Shown here: piece after piece, positions 63,103 to 64,000 of the stretch
Numbering within the stretch: the stretch's first letter is position 1
Layout: each line of letters starts with the position of its first letter
NCBI GenBank assembly: GCA_015233155.1
Contig: JADFYG010000010.1
Span: forward strand, 1 to 64,000
Direction: 5' to 3'
Length of the DNA stretch: 64,000 bases
Source of the DNA: Candidatus Rifleibacteriota bacterium
GTDB lineage: Bacteria > Muiribacteriota > Ozemobacteria > Ozemobacterales > Ozemobacteraceae
Notes under the pieces: model-generated
Seen by the model: only the letters and a program-made list of their open reading frames with translations
Databases searched by the model: none
What the model was told of the DNA's origin: nothing
Made by a program: the position numbers and the translations under genes

Positions 63103-64000
63103 ATGAATGAGTACAATTTTTTTACACCGGCACGTCTGACGATTTTTGCAGCCTGCATCTTCATGCTTTATTTTGCCGGTCTTGGCTCCGTGCCCCTGTT
63201 CGACCCGGACGAACCTGTATACGGTGAATTCGTCAAAGAGATGGTAAAAACCGGAGACTGGACAACTCCTCAATTTACCGGCACTATCTGGTATGACAAA
63301 CCCCCACTTTTTCACTGGTTCGCCTCATTTGCGGTCACGCTGCTCGGTCCAACCGAATTAGCGATCCGCCTGCCTTCAGCCATCATGGCTACAGCATTGT
63401 CACTGCTTGTTTTTGCCTGGGCCTCTTTTGAACTCGGCTCCTTCGGCGGCATTCTCTCAGCCGTGGTAATGGCCACCTGCATTCAGCAGATTGTTCTGGC
63501 TCGCGCAGCCGTGACCGACGTCACCCTGGTTTTCTTTCTCACGCTCACCGTCTTTGCCTGGCGTCTGGGACAATCCGCGGACCGCCGGCTCACCCGCATC
63601 GGCTGGCATATTCTGGCCGGAGCGGCGGCAGGACTGGGAATGCTTACAAAAGGTCCCGTGTCGCTCGTGCTTCCAGGCGCTGCTTTCTTTATCTTCATCT
63701 TCTGGAAACACGATTTGTTCGTCGCAGTCAGGACATTATTCAGTCCGGAAACCGGCATCATGCTCGCCACAGCCCTCCTGACAGGGCTTCCATGGTTTAT
63801 CATCAGCTGGAGACTTCATCCTGATGCTTTCTATCACGACATGATCCTGGTAAACCATATCCAGAGATTCCTTAAACCGGAACACCCGGAGCAGACCACC
63901 GCCTGGTATTCCCATTTGATGAACATTCCAGTTCTTTTGTTATTCTTCTTTCCGTGGAGCATTTTTCTACCACAAAGTCTGAGCGATTTCTGGAAACATC
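63103..64000 (+). CDS. ArnT-like GT-C glycosyltransferase, partial at window end
   Basis: 299 residues visible. ATG 63103 has GGAG 6 bases upstream; ATG 63088 is an alternative. First loop FDPDEPVYGEFVKEMVKTGD carries the acidic pair of GT39/GT83 enzymes; WYDKPPLFHWFA and ARAAVTDVTLVFFL (helix 3-4) follow the ArnT pattern. About eight TM helices are visible. ArnT moves L-Ara4N from undecaprenyl phosphate to lipid A; the specific sugar and acceptor here cannot be told. The frame is open to the window end. Confidence 0.9.
   Translation, partial: MNEYNFFTPARLTIFAACIFMLYFAGLGSVPLFDPDEPVYGEFVKEMVKTGDWTTPQFTGTIWYDKPPLFHWFASFAVTLLGPTELAIRLPSAIMATALSLLVFAWASFELGSFGGILSAVVMATCIQQIVLARAAVTDVTLVFFLTLTVFAWRLGQSADRRLTRIGWHILAGAAAGLGMLTKGPVSLVLPGAAFFIFIFWKHDLFVAVRTLFSPETGIMLATALLTGLPWFIISWRLHPDAFYHDMILVNHIQRFLKPEHPEQTTAWYSHLMNIPVLLLFFFPWSIFLPQSLSDFWKH

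Noticed and set aside
62439-63164. 241-residue minus-strand frame
   Set aside because: Arg/Ser-rich shadow of the YdjC-family deacetylase gene.

Overview
The window comes from a Gram-negative bacterium that probably lives anaerobically. It encodes a porin-like barrel, many exported proteins, chemotaxis proteins and both radical-SAM maturases HydE and HydG of [FeFe]-hydrogenase, but no hydrogenase subunits. G+C is near half by eye. The mix of type IV pilin-like proteins, exported peptidases, CheA/CheV/MCP signalling, a SpoIIM homologue without sporulation genes, and several zinc-ribbon membrane proteins suggests an uncultured phylum-level lineage. Candidatus Riflebacteria is my low-confidence guess; no marker gene here settles it.

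Layout. 1-10.7 kb is mostly minus strand: a truncated chemoreceptor, a porin-like protein, a DUF2156 acyltransferase-like protein, then (plus) an old-yellow-enzyme reductase and the SppA peptidase, then (minus) an exported M4/M36-type metallopeptidase followed by hydG and hydE. 10.9-17.8 kb (plus) holds a structured leader, a large Gly/Gln-repeat exported protein with a strong terminator, and a four-gene minor-pseudopilin operon. 18-31.8 kb is a mosaic of accessory genes: a TPR/PEGA/TerB-like protein, an exported peptidylarginine deiminase, a PepSY protein, an AT-richer GH26 glycosidase, TPR proteins (one broken), an FGE-like protein, a DUF4143 remnant, a 991-residue C25 (gingipain-type) peptidase and an ATP-grasp ligase. 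32-43.4 kb holds a CheA with four Hpt domains, a GH57 glycosidase, a GT-C-type membrane protein and an RsbU/SpoIIE-type phosphatase.

43.8-53.8 kb holds a tightly overlapping RDD / HEAT-membrane / DUF4129 / DUF4350 / MoxR / DUF58 operon. It faces a minus-strand group of CheV, SpoIIM and two paralogous zinc-ribbon membrane proteins, one with a pilin-like tail. 54-64 kb is mainly surface-glycan work: three glycosyltransferases of GT-B type with small membrane and zinc-finger partners, then (plus) an exported zinc-ribbon protein, a GT2 polyprenyl-phosphate-type glycosyltransferase, a YdjC/ChbG deacetylase and the start of an ArnT-like GT-C enzyme.

Intergenic DNA is rich in non-coding mobile-looking repeats. 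There are four related palindromic elements of about 150 bp. They use two kinds of terminal inverted repeat around a common GC-rich hairpin core, with direct repeats of about 9 bp at the flanks. There are also a short GGGCGGGTTT palindrome family and a degenerate TCTGTG/CACAGA array family. In two places a repeat supplies the last codons and stop codon of a gene. No CRISPR array, rRNA or tRNA was recognised.
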